Positions 8,162 through 15,671 of a stretch of 39,586 nucleotides of DNA are shown here, piece after piece. The notes beneath the pieces are model-generated. The model was not told the DNA's origin. It worked only from the letters and a program-made list of their open reading frames with translations, and searched no databases. A program made the translations under genes and the position numbers. The stretch covers positions 1 through 39,586 of the forward strand of contig CAIRNJ010000097.1 of the NCBI GenBank assembly GCA_903879915.1, read 5' to 3'. Origin of the DNA: an uncultured Elusimicrobia bacterium. GTDB taxonomy: Bacteria; Elusimicrobiota; Elusimicrobia; Elusimicrobiales; UBA9959. The first letter of the stretch is position 1. The number at the start of each line of letters is the position of its first letter.

Positions 8162-9481
8162 ATGAAAAACACTGTAAAAACTCTGTTCGCCGGGTTGCTG
8201 TTTCTTTCTTTTTTCTCCGCCGGGGTCCGCGCCGAGGATAAATACCTGCAGCTCGCCACGGAGATCAGTGAGGCCGGCTCCGAATTCCACGGGAAGAAAA
8301 TAGCCATCATCCCGTTCTCCTACGCCGACAACAGGGCCGGGGCCACCAAGGACGGCTCCGTGATCTCGGAGCGGCTTACGATGAAATTCATCAACATGCA
8401 TAAGTTCGAAGTCGTCGAGCGCGCCATGCTCGACAAGGTGATGGGCGAGCTGAAGCTGCAGTCCTCCGGCATGATGGACGCCACCTCCACGCAGCAGCTC
8501 GGCAAGCTGCTGGGCGTGCAGGCCATAATCACCGGCACCCTGGTAGAGACCTCGGACGGCCAGATAGAGGTTAACGCGCGCCTGATAAAGACCGAGACCG
8601 CGCAGGCTATCGGCGCTTCGCAGGTTACCGTGCAGAAGAACTGGATGGGCGACGCGGCCAGCGCCCCGCAGCAGCCCGCTTACCAGCCGGCCGCCTACCA
8701 GCAGCCGGCTTACCAGCCGCAGCCCGATTATCAGCAGCCGGTTGCGAAGTCTTACGTGCGCCAGCGCGGCACTTACGAATACGGCTATTTCGATATTTTC
8801 CTGGGCATGGGCTCTCCCAACATGGCGCTGGAATTCTACAACTCGTTAGGCACGATACGGCTCGACAATACCGGGACCAACGATCTGGGCGTACAGCTCA
8901 TAGGCGCCAGCGGTTCCCAGTATTATAGTTCCGTCAAATTCGACAAACTTAAAACTGCCGGGTTCGGCCCGCTGGCAATGCGGGTTGGCGGCTATGGCAA
9001 CGGGAATATGGGCGGAGCTTTTGAATTCGGGCTGGAAAGGCGCAATATAGTCCCGCAGAGTACCACCTGGAGCCTTAATAACGGGGCCCCGGGCAATTTT
9101 TCTTTCGGCAAAAGCGATTACCTCACCGTTACCTCGTTCTATATGGCCGGCGACCTGATGATACGGTTCGCCAAAAAAACGACAGTCGAGCCTTATATGG
9201 GTATCGGGCTTGGTTTTTCGCTCAACGCCATAAATATGCCGTACGTAAAAGGGTATACGAATTCCGCCTACAAAACGACGCCCACGGACGATTTCGGGCT
9301 GGGCCTGGTCCTCAATATCCCTTTCGGGGTGAGGCTGCAGATAGCCGACAAGACGCAGCTGGTGGCCGAGCTGCGCTACCAGCTCAACACGATGTTCTTC
9401 GACAGGGGTATAACCTCCGAAAGGGACGTGCTGACCGTAAGCGGCATGTATTTCAACGTGGGAATGGGCTTTGATTTCTAA
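8162..9481 (+). CDS. Exported protein: CsgG/FlgO-like domain plus outer-membrane barrel-like C-terminus
   Basis: A 439-aa protein with a signal peptide (MKNTVKTLFAGLLFLSFFSAGVRA, cut after residue ~24 at an A-x-A-like site). Residues ~40-170 have the pattern of CsgG/FlgO proteins: KIAIIPFSY, then VVERAMLDKVMGELKLQ, then LGKLLGVQAIITGTLVE. A glutamine/proline/tyrosine-rich linker follows (about 178-200, with repeated QPAYQP). The last ~235 residues alternate polar and hydrophobic residues with many Gly/Tyr/Phe and end in VGMGFDF, like an outer-membrane beta-barrel signal. It lies 16 bp after the Mo subunit gene and 15 bp before the FeS subunit gene, so it is almost certainly co-transcribed. 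Its role is unknown: substrate uptake, envelope assembly or adhesion are all possible. I recognise the N-terminal fold but not the whole protein. Confidence 0.75.
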   Translation: MKNTVKTLFAGLLFLSFFSAGVRAEDKYLQLATEISEAGSEFHGKKIAIIPFSYADNRAGATKDGSVISERLTMKFINMHKFEVVERAMLDKVMGELKLQSSGMMDATSTQQLGKLLGVQAIITGTLVETSDGQIEVNARLIKTETAQAIGASQVTVQKNWMGDAASAPQQPAYQPAAYQQPAYQPQPDYQQPVAKSYVRQRGTYEYGYFDIFLGMGSPNMALEFYNSLGTIRLDNTGTNDLGVQLIGASGSQYYSSVKFDKLKTAGFGPLAMRVGGYGNGNMGGAFEFGLERRNIVPQSTTWSLNNGAPGNFSFGKSDYLTVTSFYMAGDLMIRFAKKTTVEPYMGIGLGFSLNAINMPYVKGYTNSAYKTTPTDDFGLGLVLNIPFGVRLQIADKTQLVAELRYQLNTMFFDRGITSERDVLTVSGMYFNVGMGFDF

Positions 9482-9496
9482 GAAAGGATAAAGCCG

Positions 9497-9988
9497 ATGT
9501 CCGCTAAGAAAAACACTACCCCGGCCGTTTTCGCGCTGAGCTGCGCCGTGAACGGGCAAAGAACGGAGCTGGAAATACCCTCCTCCCTTTCTTTGCTGGA
9601 CTTCATCCGCGAAACCCTCGGGCTGAAGGGCACCAAGGAAGGCTGCGGCGAAGGCGAATGCGGCGCCTGCATGGTGCTGGTGAACGGGCGGGCGGTGAAC
9701 TCCTGCCTGATGATGGCCGTGCAGCTGCACGGCAAAGAGCTCGTTACCATTGAAGGCATAAAAGGCAAGGCCGGCGGCCTGCACCCGCTGCAGAAGACTT
9801 TTATGGCGGAAGGCGCCGTGCAGTGCGGGTTCTGCACTCCCGGCCTGATAATCGCCTCGGAGGCGCTGCTGCGCCGCAAGCCCAAAGCCACTCTGGAAGA
9901 GATCAAACTCGAGCTTACCGGGAACCTTTGCCGCTGCACCGGCTATGAAAAAGTCCTGTCAGCGGTGGAAAAAGCCCGCGGGAAGTAA
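9497..9988 (+). CDS. Molybdenum hydroxylase 2Fe-2S subunit (enzyme 1)
   Basis: A 163-aa small subunit with both 2Fe-2S domains of the family. The plant-ferredoxin-like cluster is held by Cys50, Cys55, Cys58 and Cys70 (CGEGECGAC...NSC). The helical domain has QCGFCTPG and LCRCTGY. It carries electrons from the Mo centre to FAD. The stop codon is 1 bp from the FAD-subunit start, so the two are translated together. An AAGGA site lies in front of the ATG. It pairs with the Mo subunit at 5857-8145; the pairing is inferred from position and gene order. Confidence 0.93.
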   Translation: MSAKKNTTPAVFALSCAVNGQRTELEIPSSLSLLDFIRETLGLKGTKEGCGEGECGACMVLVNGRAVNSCLMMAVQLHGKELVTIEGIKGKAGGLHPLQKTFMAEGAVQCGFCTPGLIIASEALLRRKPKATLEEIKLELTGNLCRCTGYEKVLSAVEKARGK

Positions 9989-9989
9989 A

Positions 9990-10829
9990 ATGCCTGAGAT
10001 CATAGTAAAACCTTCTGACCTTAAAGAACTCTGGGAAATGCTGCCGGGCCTCCCGGCCGCCCGCCGCTACCTTGCCGGCGGCACCGATATCGTGACGGCC
10101 GATAACGCCGGCGCCGAAAGTTCGGAATGCTGGATAGACATAAGCGGCCTGCCCGAGCTTGCGGCCATAAAAGAGACCGCCGGCGCGCTGTTCATAGGTT
10201 CCGGCGTGAAAATTTCCGAAATAGAGAATTCCAAAGCGGCCCGGAAGTGGTGCCCGGCGCTGGCGGCCGCCATCCCGCATTTCGCCAGCCCGTCGCTGAG
10301 GAACATGGCCACGCTGGGCGGCAACGCCGCCAACGGCAGTCCCTGCGCCGACGGCGTGTGCGCGCTGGTGGCCGAAGGGGCGTACGTGCTGCTGGCGCTC
10401 AAGGGCAAAAAACGCCGCCTGCCGCTGAGGGAACTGTTCCTCGGGCCCAAGCGGACCGCGCTGAAAAAGGACGAGCTTATACTGGCTTTTGAAATCCCGA
10501 AGCGCCCGCACGCCGGGGTTTACCTGAAGCTGGGGCCGCGCGCCTATTTCGGCATTTCCAAAGCGGCGGTGGCCCTGACGGCGGAGCTCTCCGGCGGGAC
10601 CATCAAAAGGGCCGTGGTGGCGCTGGGTTCGGTAGCGCCGGTGCCGCTGCTGGCCGTAAAAACCTCGGCCTGGCTGGCCGGCAGGCAGCTTTCGCCGCAG
10701 ACCGCGGCCGCCGCCGCGGCTATGGTGAAGGCCGAAGTCTCGCCCATAACAGATACCCGCAGCGAGGCCCAGTACCGCAGGGAAATGTGCGGCGTTCTGC
10801 TGGAGCGCGCCCTCGGCGGCCTGCGCTGA
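9990..10829 (+). CDS. Molybdenum hydroxylase FAD-binding subunit (enzyme 1)
   Basis: A 279-aa FAD subunit of the FAD_binding_5/CO_deh_flav_C type. The flavin-binding motifs are LAGGTDIV near residue 24 and LRNMATLGGNAANGSPCAD near 100. The C-terminal domain (about 175-275) has the usual FGISKAAVAL start. It transfers electrons from the 2Fe-2S clusters to NAD+ or another acceptor. I chose the ATG at 9990 because it follows the FeS-subunit stop by one base with GGAAG upstream. An in-frame start at 9945 would overlap that gene. The next gene, a TldD homologue, begins 26 bp later. Confidence 0.93.
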   Translation: MPEIIVKPSDLKELWEMLPGLPAARRYLAGGTDIVTADNAGAESSECWIDISGLPELAAIKETAGALFIGSGVKISEIENSKAARKWCPALAAAIPHFASPSLRNMATLGGNAANGSPCADGVCALVAEGAYVLLALKGKKRRLPLRELFLGPKRTALKKDELILAFEIPKRPHAGVYLKLGPRAYFGISKAAVALTAELSGGTIKRAVVALGSVAPVPLLAVKTSAWLAGRQLSPQTAAAAAAMVKAEVSPITDTRSEAQYRREMCGVLLERALGGLR

Positions 10830-10855
10830 ATCGGATACCTTCTCCCGGACCACGA

Positions 10856-12547
10856 ATGAAAAAATTGCTTGCCGCGGTTCTTCTGGCCTGCCCCTGCGCC
10901 GCAGCCGCGCAGGCCGCCGCCTCCGATCCCCTGCTGGACGCGCTTAAGACCGAACTGGCCCGCAGCGTTGCCGGCCTCGCGAACGCCGAAGCCGCCCCGC
11001 TCTATTACCTGGGCTACGAAGCCTATGACCGGACCTCTTATTCCCTCTCTGCCCGTTTGGGCGCGCTGTACAGCGAGGACGACTCCCGCAGCCGCCAGCT
11101 GGACGTGGACGCGCGGGCGGGCTCTCCGGAGCTGGACAACACGCATGAAGTAAAGGGCGCCAACTCCTCGGGCAATTCCAAACAGCAGGAATATTTCAAC
11201 CTGCCGGTGGAGGACGACCCCGCGCCGCTGCGCGCCGAGGTGTGGAGCCTTACCGACCGGGCGTACAAAGCCGCGCAGGACCAGTACGCGAAAGTGAAGA
11301 TGAACAAAAGCGTGACGGCGGAGGAAGAGGATAAGTCCGACGATTTCACCCGGGAGGGGGGCGCCGTATTCTATGAGAAGGCCTCTTTCCCGGAAATAGA
11401 CAAGGCCAAATTCCGGGTGATGGCGCGCCGGCTTTCCGAGAAGTTCAAGCCGTACGATTTTCTCTACAGTTCCGAAGTGCGCCTGATAGCGGATACGGTG
11501 AACCGCTACATGGTGAATTCCGAAAGCTCCAGCATAGTCACCGGCAACACCTACGTGCGCTTCATGTACTCGCTTTACACCCGCACCCCCGACGGCATGG
11601 ACCTTTCCCGGCTGAAGATCTACGACTCCGACAGGCCCGGCGAGGTCCCCGACGAGGCCGCGATAGCAAAAGACATCGACGATTCCATAGCCGAACTTAA
11701 GGCGCTGCGCGCCGCCCCGCCGGAGCAGCCCTACAGCGGCCCGGTGCTGCTCGACAGCCGCGCGGCCGGGGTTTTCTTCCACGAGATACTGGGCCACCGC
11801 ATGGAAGGGCACCGCCAGAAGAGCGAGGATTCCGGCCAGACCTTCGCGAAGAAAGTCGGCCAGCCTATAATGCCCTCCTTCCTGAGCGTCTACGACGACC
11901 CCTCGCAATACCGCTACGGCAGCCAGTTCCTGCGCGGCTTTTACCGCTTCGACGACGAGGCCGTGCCGGCGCGCAAGGCCGTGCTGGTGGACAAAGGCGT
12001 CCTTAAAGGTTTCCTGATGGGCCGCTCGCCCATAAAGAATTTCCCGGTTTCCAACGGCCACGGCCGCCGCAGCGACGGGCACGGCGCGGTGGCTCGCATG
12101 GGCAACCTGATAGTGGTTTCCACCATGACCGTCCCCTACGCCGAGCTGCGCCGGGCGCTGGTGAGGGAAGTTAAAAAAGCCCGTAAACCTTACGGCCTTA
12201 TAGTTTCCGATATCGCCGGCGGGTTCACCATCACCGACCGCTACCTGCCGCAGAGCTTTTCGGTGAGCGTGACCATGGGCTACAAAATCTACGCCGACGG
12301 CCGCCCGGACGAACCGGTGCGCGGGCTTAACCTTATAGGCACGCCGCTGCAGACCTTCGCGCGCATCCTGCTCACCGGCGACGACTACGGGGTCTTTAAC
12401 GGCACCTGCGGCGCCGAGTCCGGCTGGGTGCCGGTCTCGGCGGTGGCGCCCAGCCTGCTTTTCTCCGAGATAGAGACCGAGAAAGTGCAGAAATCCAACG
12501 ACAGGCCGCCGGTGCTGAAGCCGCCCTTTACGGACACACGACCATGA
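10856..12547 (+). CDS. TldD-family zinc metalloprotease with a signal peptide
   Basis: A 563-aa protein starting with a signal peptide (MKKLLAAVLLACPCAAAAQA). The core is a TldD/PmbA-type peptidase: the zinc motif H309-E310-x3-H314 lies in FFHEILGHRMEGH. Later come NLIVVSTMT, the IAGGFT stretch and the NGTCG...VPVSAVAPSLL ending typical of active TldD subunits. Known TldD/TldE pairs are cytoplasmic heterodimers that thread and cleave unfolded peptides, as in microcin B17 maturation and CcdA turnover. Here the protein should act outside the cytoplasm. It is about 80 residues longer than E. coli TldD and its N-terminal domain is diverged. The stop overlaps the start of the partner gene by 4 bp (ATGA). 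An upstream in-frame start at 10787 would bury the signal peptide and is rejected. Confidence 0.87.
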   Translation: MKKLLAAVLLACPCAAAAQAAASDPLLDALKTELARSVAGLANAEAAPLYYLGYEAYDRTSYSLSARLGALYSEDDSRSRQLDVDARAGSPELDNTHEVKGANSSGNSKQQEYFNLPVEDDPAPLRAEVWSLTDRAYKAAQDQYAKVKMNKSVTAEEEDKSDDFTREGGAVFYEKASFPEIDKAKFRVMARRLSEKFKPYDFLYSSEVRLIADTVNRYMVNSESSSIVTGNTYVRFMYSLYTRTPDGMDLSRLKIYDSDRPGEVPDEAAIAKDIDDSIAELKALRAAPPEQPYSGPVLLDSRAAGVFFHEILGHRMEGHRQKSEDSGQTFAKKVGQPIMPSFLSVYDDPSQYRYGSQFLRGFYRFDDEAVPARKAVLVDKGVLKGFLMGRSPIKNFPVSNGHGRRSDGHGAVARMGNLIVVSTMTVPYAELRRALVREVKKARKPYGLIVSDIAGGFTITDRYLPQSFSVSVTMGYKIYADGRPDEPVRGLNLIGTPLQTFARILLTGDDYGVFNGTCGAESGWVPVSAVAPSLLFSEIETEKVQKSNDRPPVLKPPFTDTRP

Positions 12548-14256
12548 ACAGACCAGCGGCCGCCCTGCTTTTGCTCCTTTCAGCCGCCGCCCCGGCCGCG
12601 GCCGGAGAGGACGTGGTGCTGAAGGCCATGTCCGACGAAATGCGGCGCACCGCGCAGAGCCTGCAGATGGACAGCCTGGACAGGCCGTATTTCGTGTCCT
12701 ATTACGTGATGGATTCCACCGAGGATTCTATCTCCGCCGTGTTCGGTTCGCTGCGGGACGACCGGCGCTATATCTCGCGCGACGCCACCGTGGACCTGCG
12801 CGTGGGCACCATGAGCTTCGACAGCTCCGGCTACGTGGGGCAGGATTTCAACGGCTACAAGCCCGGCACCGACTCCCTCAACGAGGAGGACGGCTACGAC
12901 GCGCTGCGCTTCTCGCTGTGGTCGCTGACCGACGACGCGTACAAGAAGGCCCTGGAAAAATATTCCCAGAAAAAAGCCTACCAGCAGAAGAAGAACATCT
13001 CCGAGCTGTACGGCGACCTGTCCGCGGAAAAGCCGGAGTCCTACTATTCGGACAGGGAACGGACCGAGCCTTTCGACGCCCCGGCCTGGCGCGCGAACCT
13101 AAAGGCCCTTTCAGCCGTCTTCCGCAAATATCCCAAGATACAGGGCTCGCAGGTGGTCTTTTCCAGGACGCTGCGCACGGTGCGCTTCGTCAACAGCGAG
13201 GGCACGCGCTACCGCTACTGGTGGGACAAGATAAGCCTGGACGTCAGGGCCTCGGTGCAGGACCGGACCGGCCTGCGCCTCTCCGACGAGAAGAAATACT
13301 CCTGGCGCTCCCTGGCCGCGGTGCCGCCTTTCGAAAAGCTGGCCGCCGAGACGGAAGCTTTCGCCCGCGACATGAGCTACCTGGTGGACTCCTCCAGCGC
13401 GGAGGTTTACCTGGGGCCGGTGCTGTTCGAGGACCAGGCGGCGGCGGAGTTCCTCAACCAGCTGTTCGTCCGGAACGTTTCGTTCGCCCGCGTGCCCTGG
13501 GCCGACCGTGAGGACTGGGTGCGCTATTACATAGATTCCGGGGACCTTGCCAAGAAGCTTAACATGCGCGTGCTGCCGGCTTTCATGAACGTCACCGACG
13601 ATCCGGGGGCTTTGGCCTATGAAGGCGTTGAGCTGAACGGGAGCTACCCCATAGACAACGAAGGCGTGCGCCCCGCCCCACTGGAGCTGGTGAAGAACGG
13701 GAAACTGACGGGGTTCTACATGAGCCGCGCCCCCGTGAAGGAATACCGCAGTTCCAACGGCCACGCGCGGGGGTTCCTCAACGAATTCCCTACGCCGCGG
13801 CCCGGCAACGTGTTCTTCGCCGTCAGCCCGGAAAAGCGCGCGCCCCTGCCGGCGCTGAAGAAAGAACTGCTCAGGCTGGCCGCCGAGAACGGCCTGGACT
13901 ACGCGCTGCTGGTGCGCCGGCTGGACCCCGAGGACGCCAAAAAAAGCGAGGACCTGCTGGCCGGGCCGATGCTGGCTTACAAGGTGAGCGTGAAGGACGG
14001 CTCCGAAACCATCATAGGCGGGGCGGAATGGACGGGTGTCACTTTCCGGGCGCTGCGCGACATCCTGCTTGTTTCGGACAAGGACTACGTGTATAATTTT
14101 TATCAGCCGGGCCCTTTCCTGTACGACCGCGGCTATGTGCCGGTATCCATAGTGGCGCCCGCCGCGCTGCTGGTGCAGGAAATGGAGCTGAAGCCCACGG
14201 ACAGCAAGCCGGACCGGCAGCCCTATCTGCCGCATCCGTATTTCGGCGCTAAGTAA
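12544..14256 (+). CDS. TldE/PmbA-like partner protein with a signal peptide
   Basis: A 570-aa protein with a signal peptide (MNRPAAALLLLLSAAAPAAA). It shares the overall plan of the preceding TldD homologue: an N-terminal domain with FSLWSLTDDAYKKA matching EVWSLTDRAYKAA, a central domain, and a closing VPVSIVAPAALLVQEME matching VPVSAVAPSLLFSEIE. The zinc motif is missing: where TldD has HEILGH this protein has a DQAAAEFLNQLF stretch. That is the pattern of the non-catalytic TldE subunit. The 4-bp overlap with the upstream gene implies coupled translation and a heterodimer. The two genes appear to be ancient paralogues. They are flanked by molybdenum hydroxylase genes, but nothing visible ties their substrate to those enzymes. 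Confidence 0.8.
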   Translation: MNRPAAALLLLLSAAAPAAAGEDVVLKAMSDEMRRTAQSLQMDSLDRPYFVSYYVMDSTEDSISAVFGSLRDDRRYISRDATVDLRVGTMSFDSSGYVGQDFNGYKPGTDSLNEEDGYDALRFSLWSLTDDAYKKALEKYSQKKAYQQKKNISELYGDLSAEKPESYYSDRERTEPFDAPAWRANLKALSAVFRKYPKIQGSQVVFSRTLRTVRFVNSEGTRYRYWWDKISLDVRASVQDRTGLRLSDEKKYSWRSLAAVPPFEKLAAETEAFARDMSYLVDSSSAEVYLGPVLFEDQAAAEFLNQLFVRNVSFARVPWADREDWVRYYIDSGDLAKKLNMRVLPAFMNVTDDPGALAYEGVELNGSYPIDNEGVRPAPLELVKNGKLTGFYMSRAPVKEYRSSNGHARGFLNEFPTPRPGNVFFAVSPEKRAPLPALKKELLRLAAENGLDYALLVRRLDPEDAKKSEDLLAGPMLAYKVSVKDGSETIIGGAEWTGVTFRALRDILLVSDKDYVYNFYQPGPFLYDRGYVPVSIVAPAALLVQEMELKPTDSKPDRQPYLPHPYFGAK

Positions 14257-14309
14257 GCCGCCGGGCGCGGCGTGAACGGTTTTTGTACCCTTAATCTCTG
14301 GAGGTGCGG

Positions 14310-15125
14310 ATGAAAAATATCAAGTATTACGCTTTCCCTTCCACCGCGAAGGAAGCGGTAGCGCTGCTGCTGAACAAAAAATACAAGGCCATGGCGCTGG
14401 CCGGCGGCACGCTGGTGGCGAAAACGCTGCCCGACACTGTCGAGACCTACCTCGACATCAGGAACGTTCCCATCAAGGGTATAAAGCTGCAGGGGGGGAA
14501 CCTGGTCATAGGCGCCGGCGCCACCTTCGACGAGATAGACCGTTCGAAGCTGTGCCGCGGCTGGGCCGGCGGGGTGATCTCGGCGGCGGCGGCCAAGTGC
14601 TCCAGCCAGCTGATACGCAATATGGCCACCATCGGCGGCAATATCGCGCGCCCGCATTCGTTCAATATTTTCCCGGTGGTGCTGCTGGGCCTGGACGCCA
14701 AGGTGCGGCTGGCCGTGCGCTCCGGCGCCAAACTGACGGACCTGCCGGGCCTGTACGCCGCAAACCTGGGCCTGCGGCCCGGCCTGGACTGCCTGATAAC
14801 CGAAATTATCATACCGGCGAAGACCAAAAAATGGCGCTGCGAATTCATCAAGCTGGCGAAGACCGAATCCAGCTGGGAATCCTACATCAAGCTGTTCTTC
14901 TCCCTCGAGAAGAAAGGCAAGGCCGTGCAGAGCCGCATCTGCGTGGGCGCGCTGTCGCCCAAGCCTTTCAGGGCTCTTTCCACCGAAGCGGCCATTGCCG
15001 CGGGGGCGGCGCCCGAAGCCTGCGCGGCCGCTTTCGCGGCCGAGCTCGAAGCCGCGCGCGCGGGGGATTACCGCTCGGCGGCCGCGTCGAGCCTGCTCAG
15101 GCGGTTCCTGGAGGCGGTAAAATGA
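14310..15125 (+). CDS. Molybdenum hydroxylase FAD-binding subunit (enzyme 2)
   Basis: A 271-aa FAD subunit. The first flavin motif is LAGGTLVAK near residue 32, slightly diverged from the usual AGGT(D/N). The second is IRNMATIGGNIARPHS near 110. There is no extra 4Fe-4S segment of the kind found in 4-hydroxybenzoyl-CoA reductase. The ATG at 14310 has a perfect GGAGG five bases upstream; a GTG six bases earlier would lie on that site and is less likely. The stop overlaps the FeS-subunit ATG by 4 bp. The FAD-FeS-Mo order differs from enzyme 1, which argues for a separate origin rather than a recent local duplication. Confidence 0.92.
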   Translation: MKNIKYYAFPSTAKEAVALLLNKKYKAMALAGGTLVAKTLPDTVETYLDIRNVPIKGIKLQGGNLVIGAGATFDEIDRSKLCRGWAGGVISAAAAKCSSQLIRNMATIGGNIARPHSFNIFPVVLLGLDAKVRLAVRSGAKLTDLPGLYAANLGLRPGLDCLITEIIIPAKTKKWRCEFIKLAKTESSWESYIKLFFSLEKKGKAVQSRICVGALSPKPFRALSTEAAIAAGAAPEACAAAFAAELEAARAGDYRSAAASSLLRRFLEAVK

Positions 15126-15634
15126 ACAACAAGAACATGCTGGAGGCCAAGAAAGGTTTCTTCGACATAACCCTCACCATCAACGGCGAGTTCCTGGAGC
15201 TGGCCGTGAAGAACGGCGAGTTCCTGCTGGACGCGCTGCGCCGCCACGGCTGGAAAAGCGTGAAGAAAGGCTGCGACACCGGCGACTGCGGCTCCTGCAC
15301 CGTGCTGCTCGACGGCAAGCCCGTGCTGGGCTGCCTGGTGCCGGCCGTCACCGCGCACGGCCGCGCGGTCACCACCATAGAAGGCCTGGGCACCGTGCGC
15401 AAGCCGCACGCGCTGCAGGAGGCTTTCGTGGCGGCCGGCGCCGTGCAGTGCGGCTTCTGCATCCCCGGCATGATACTTTCCTCCAAGGCGCTGCTGGACG
15501 CCGTGCCCGCCCCCACCGAGGCCGAGATACGCAAGGCCCTGGACGGCAACCTGTGCCGCTGCACCGGCTACGTGAAGCAGGTGGAGGCCGTAAAGAACGC
15601 CGCCAAAAAACTGGCCGGCAAGCGGCGCGCTTGA
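15122..15634 (+). CDS. Molybdenum hydroxylase 2Fe-2S subunit (enzyme 2)
   Basis: A 170-aa two-cluster ferredoxin-type subunit. Cys51, Cys56, Cys59 and Cys71 hold the first cluster (CDTGDCGSC...GC), and QCGFCIPG plus LCRCTGY hold the second. It relays electrons from the molybdenum centre to the FAD subunit encoded just upstream, with which it overlaps by 4 bp (ATGA). The longer upstream frame reading into the FAD gene has no coding support. The Mo subunit gene follows after 37 bp with its own GGGAG site. Confidence 0.93.
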   Translation: MNNKNMLEAKKGFFDITLTINGEFLELAVKNGEFLLDALRRHGWKSVKKGCDTGDCGSCTVLLDGKPVLGCLVPAVTAHGRAVTTIEGLGTVRKPHALQEAFVAAGAVQCGFCIPGMILSSKALLDAVPAPTEAEIRKALDGNLCRCTGYVKQVEAVKNAAKKLAGKRRA

Positions 15635-15671
15635 AAGAACGTAAGCAATTCTGATTTACCCGGGAGAAACT

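Noticed and set aside
6055-8310. A 751-codon open frame on the - strand opposite the enzyme 1 Mo subunit
   Set aside because: It is antisense to a complete Mo subunit with all active-site motifs and has no recognisable domain.
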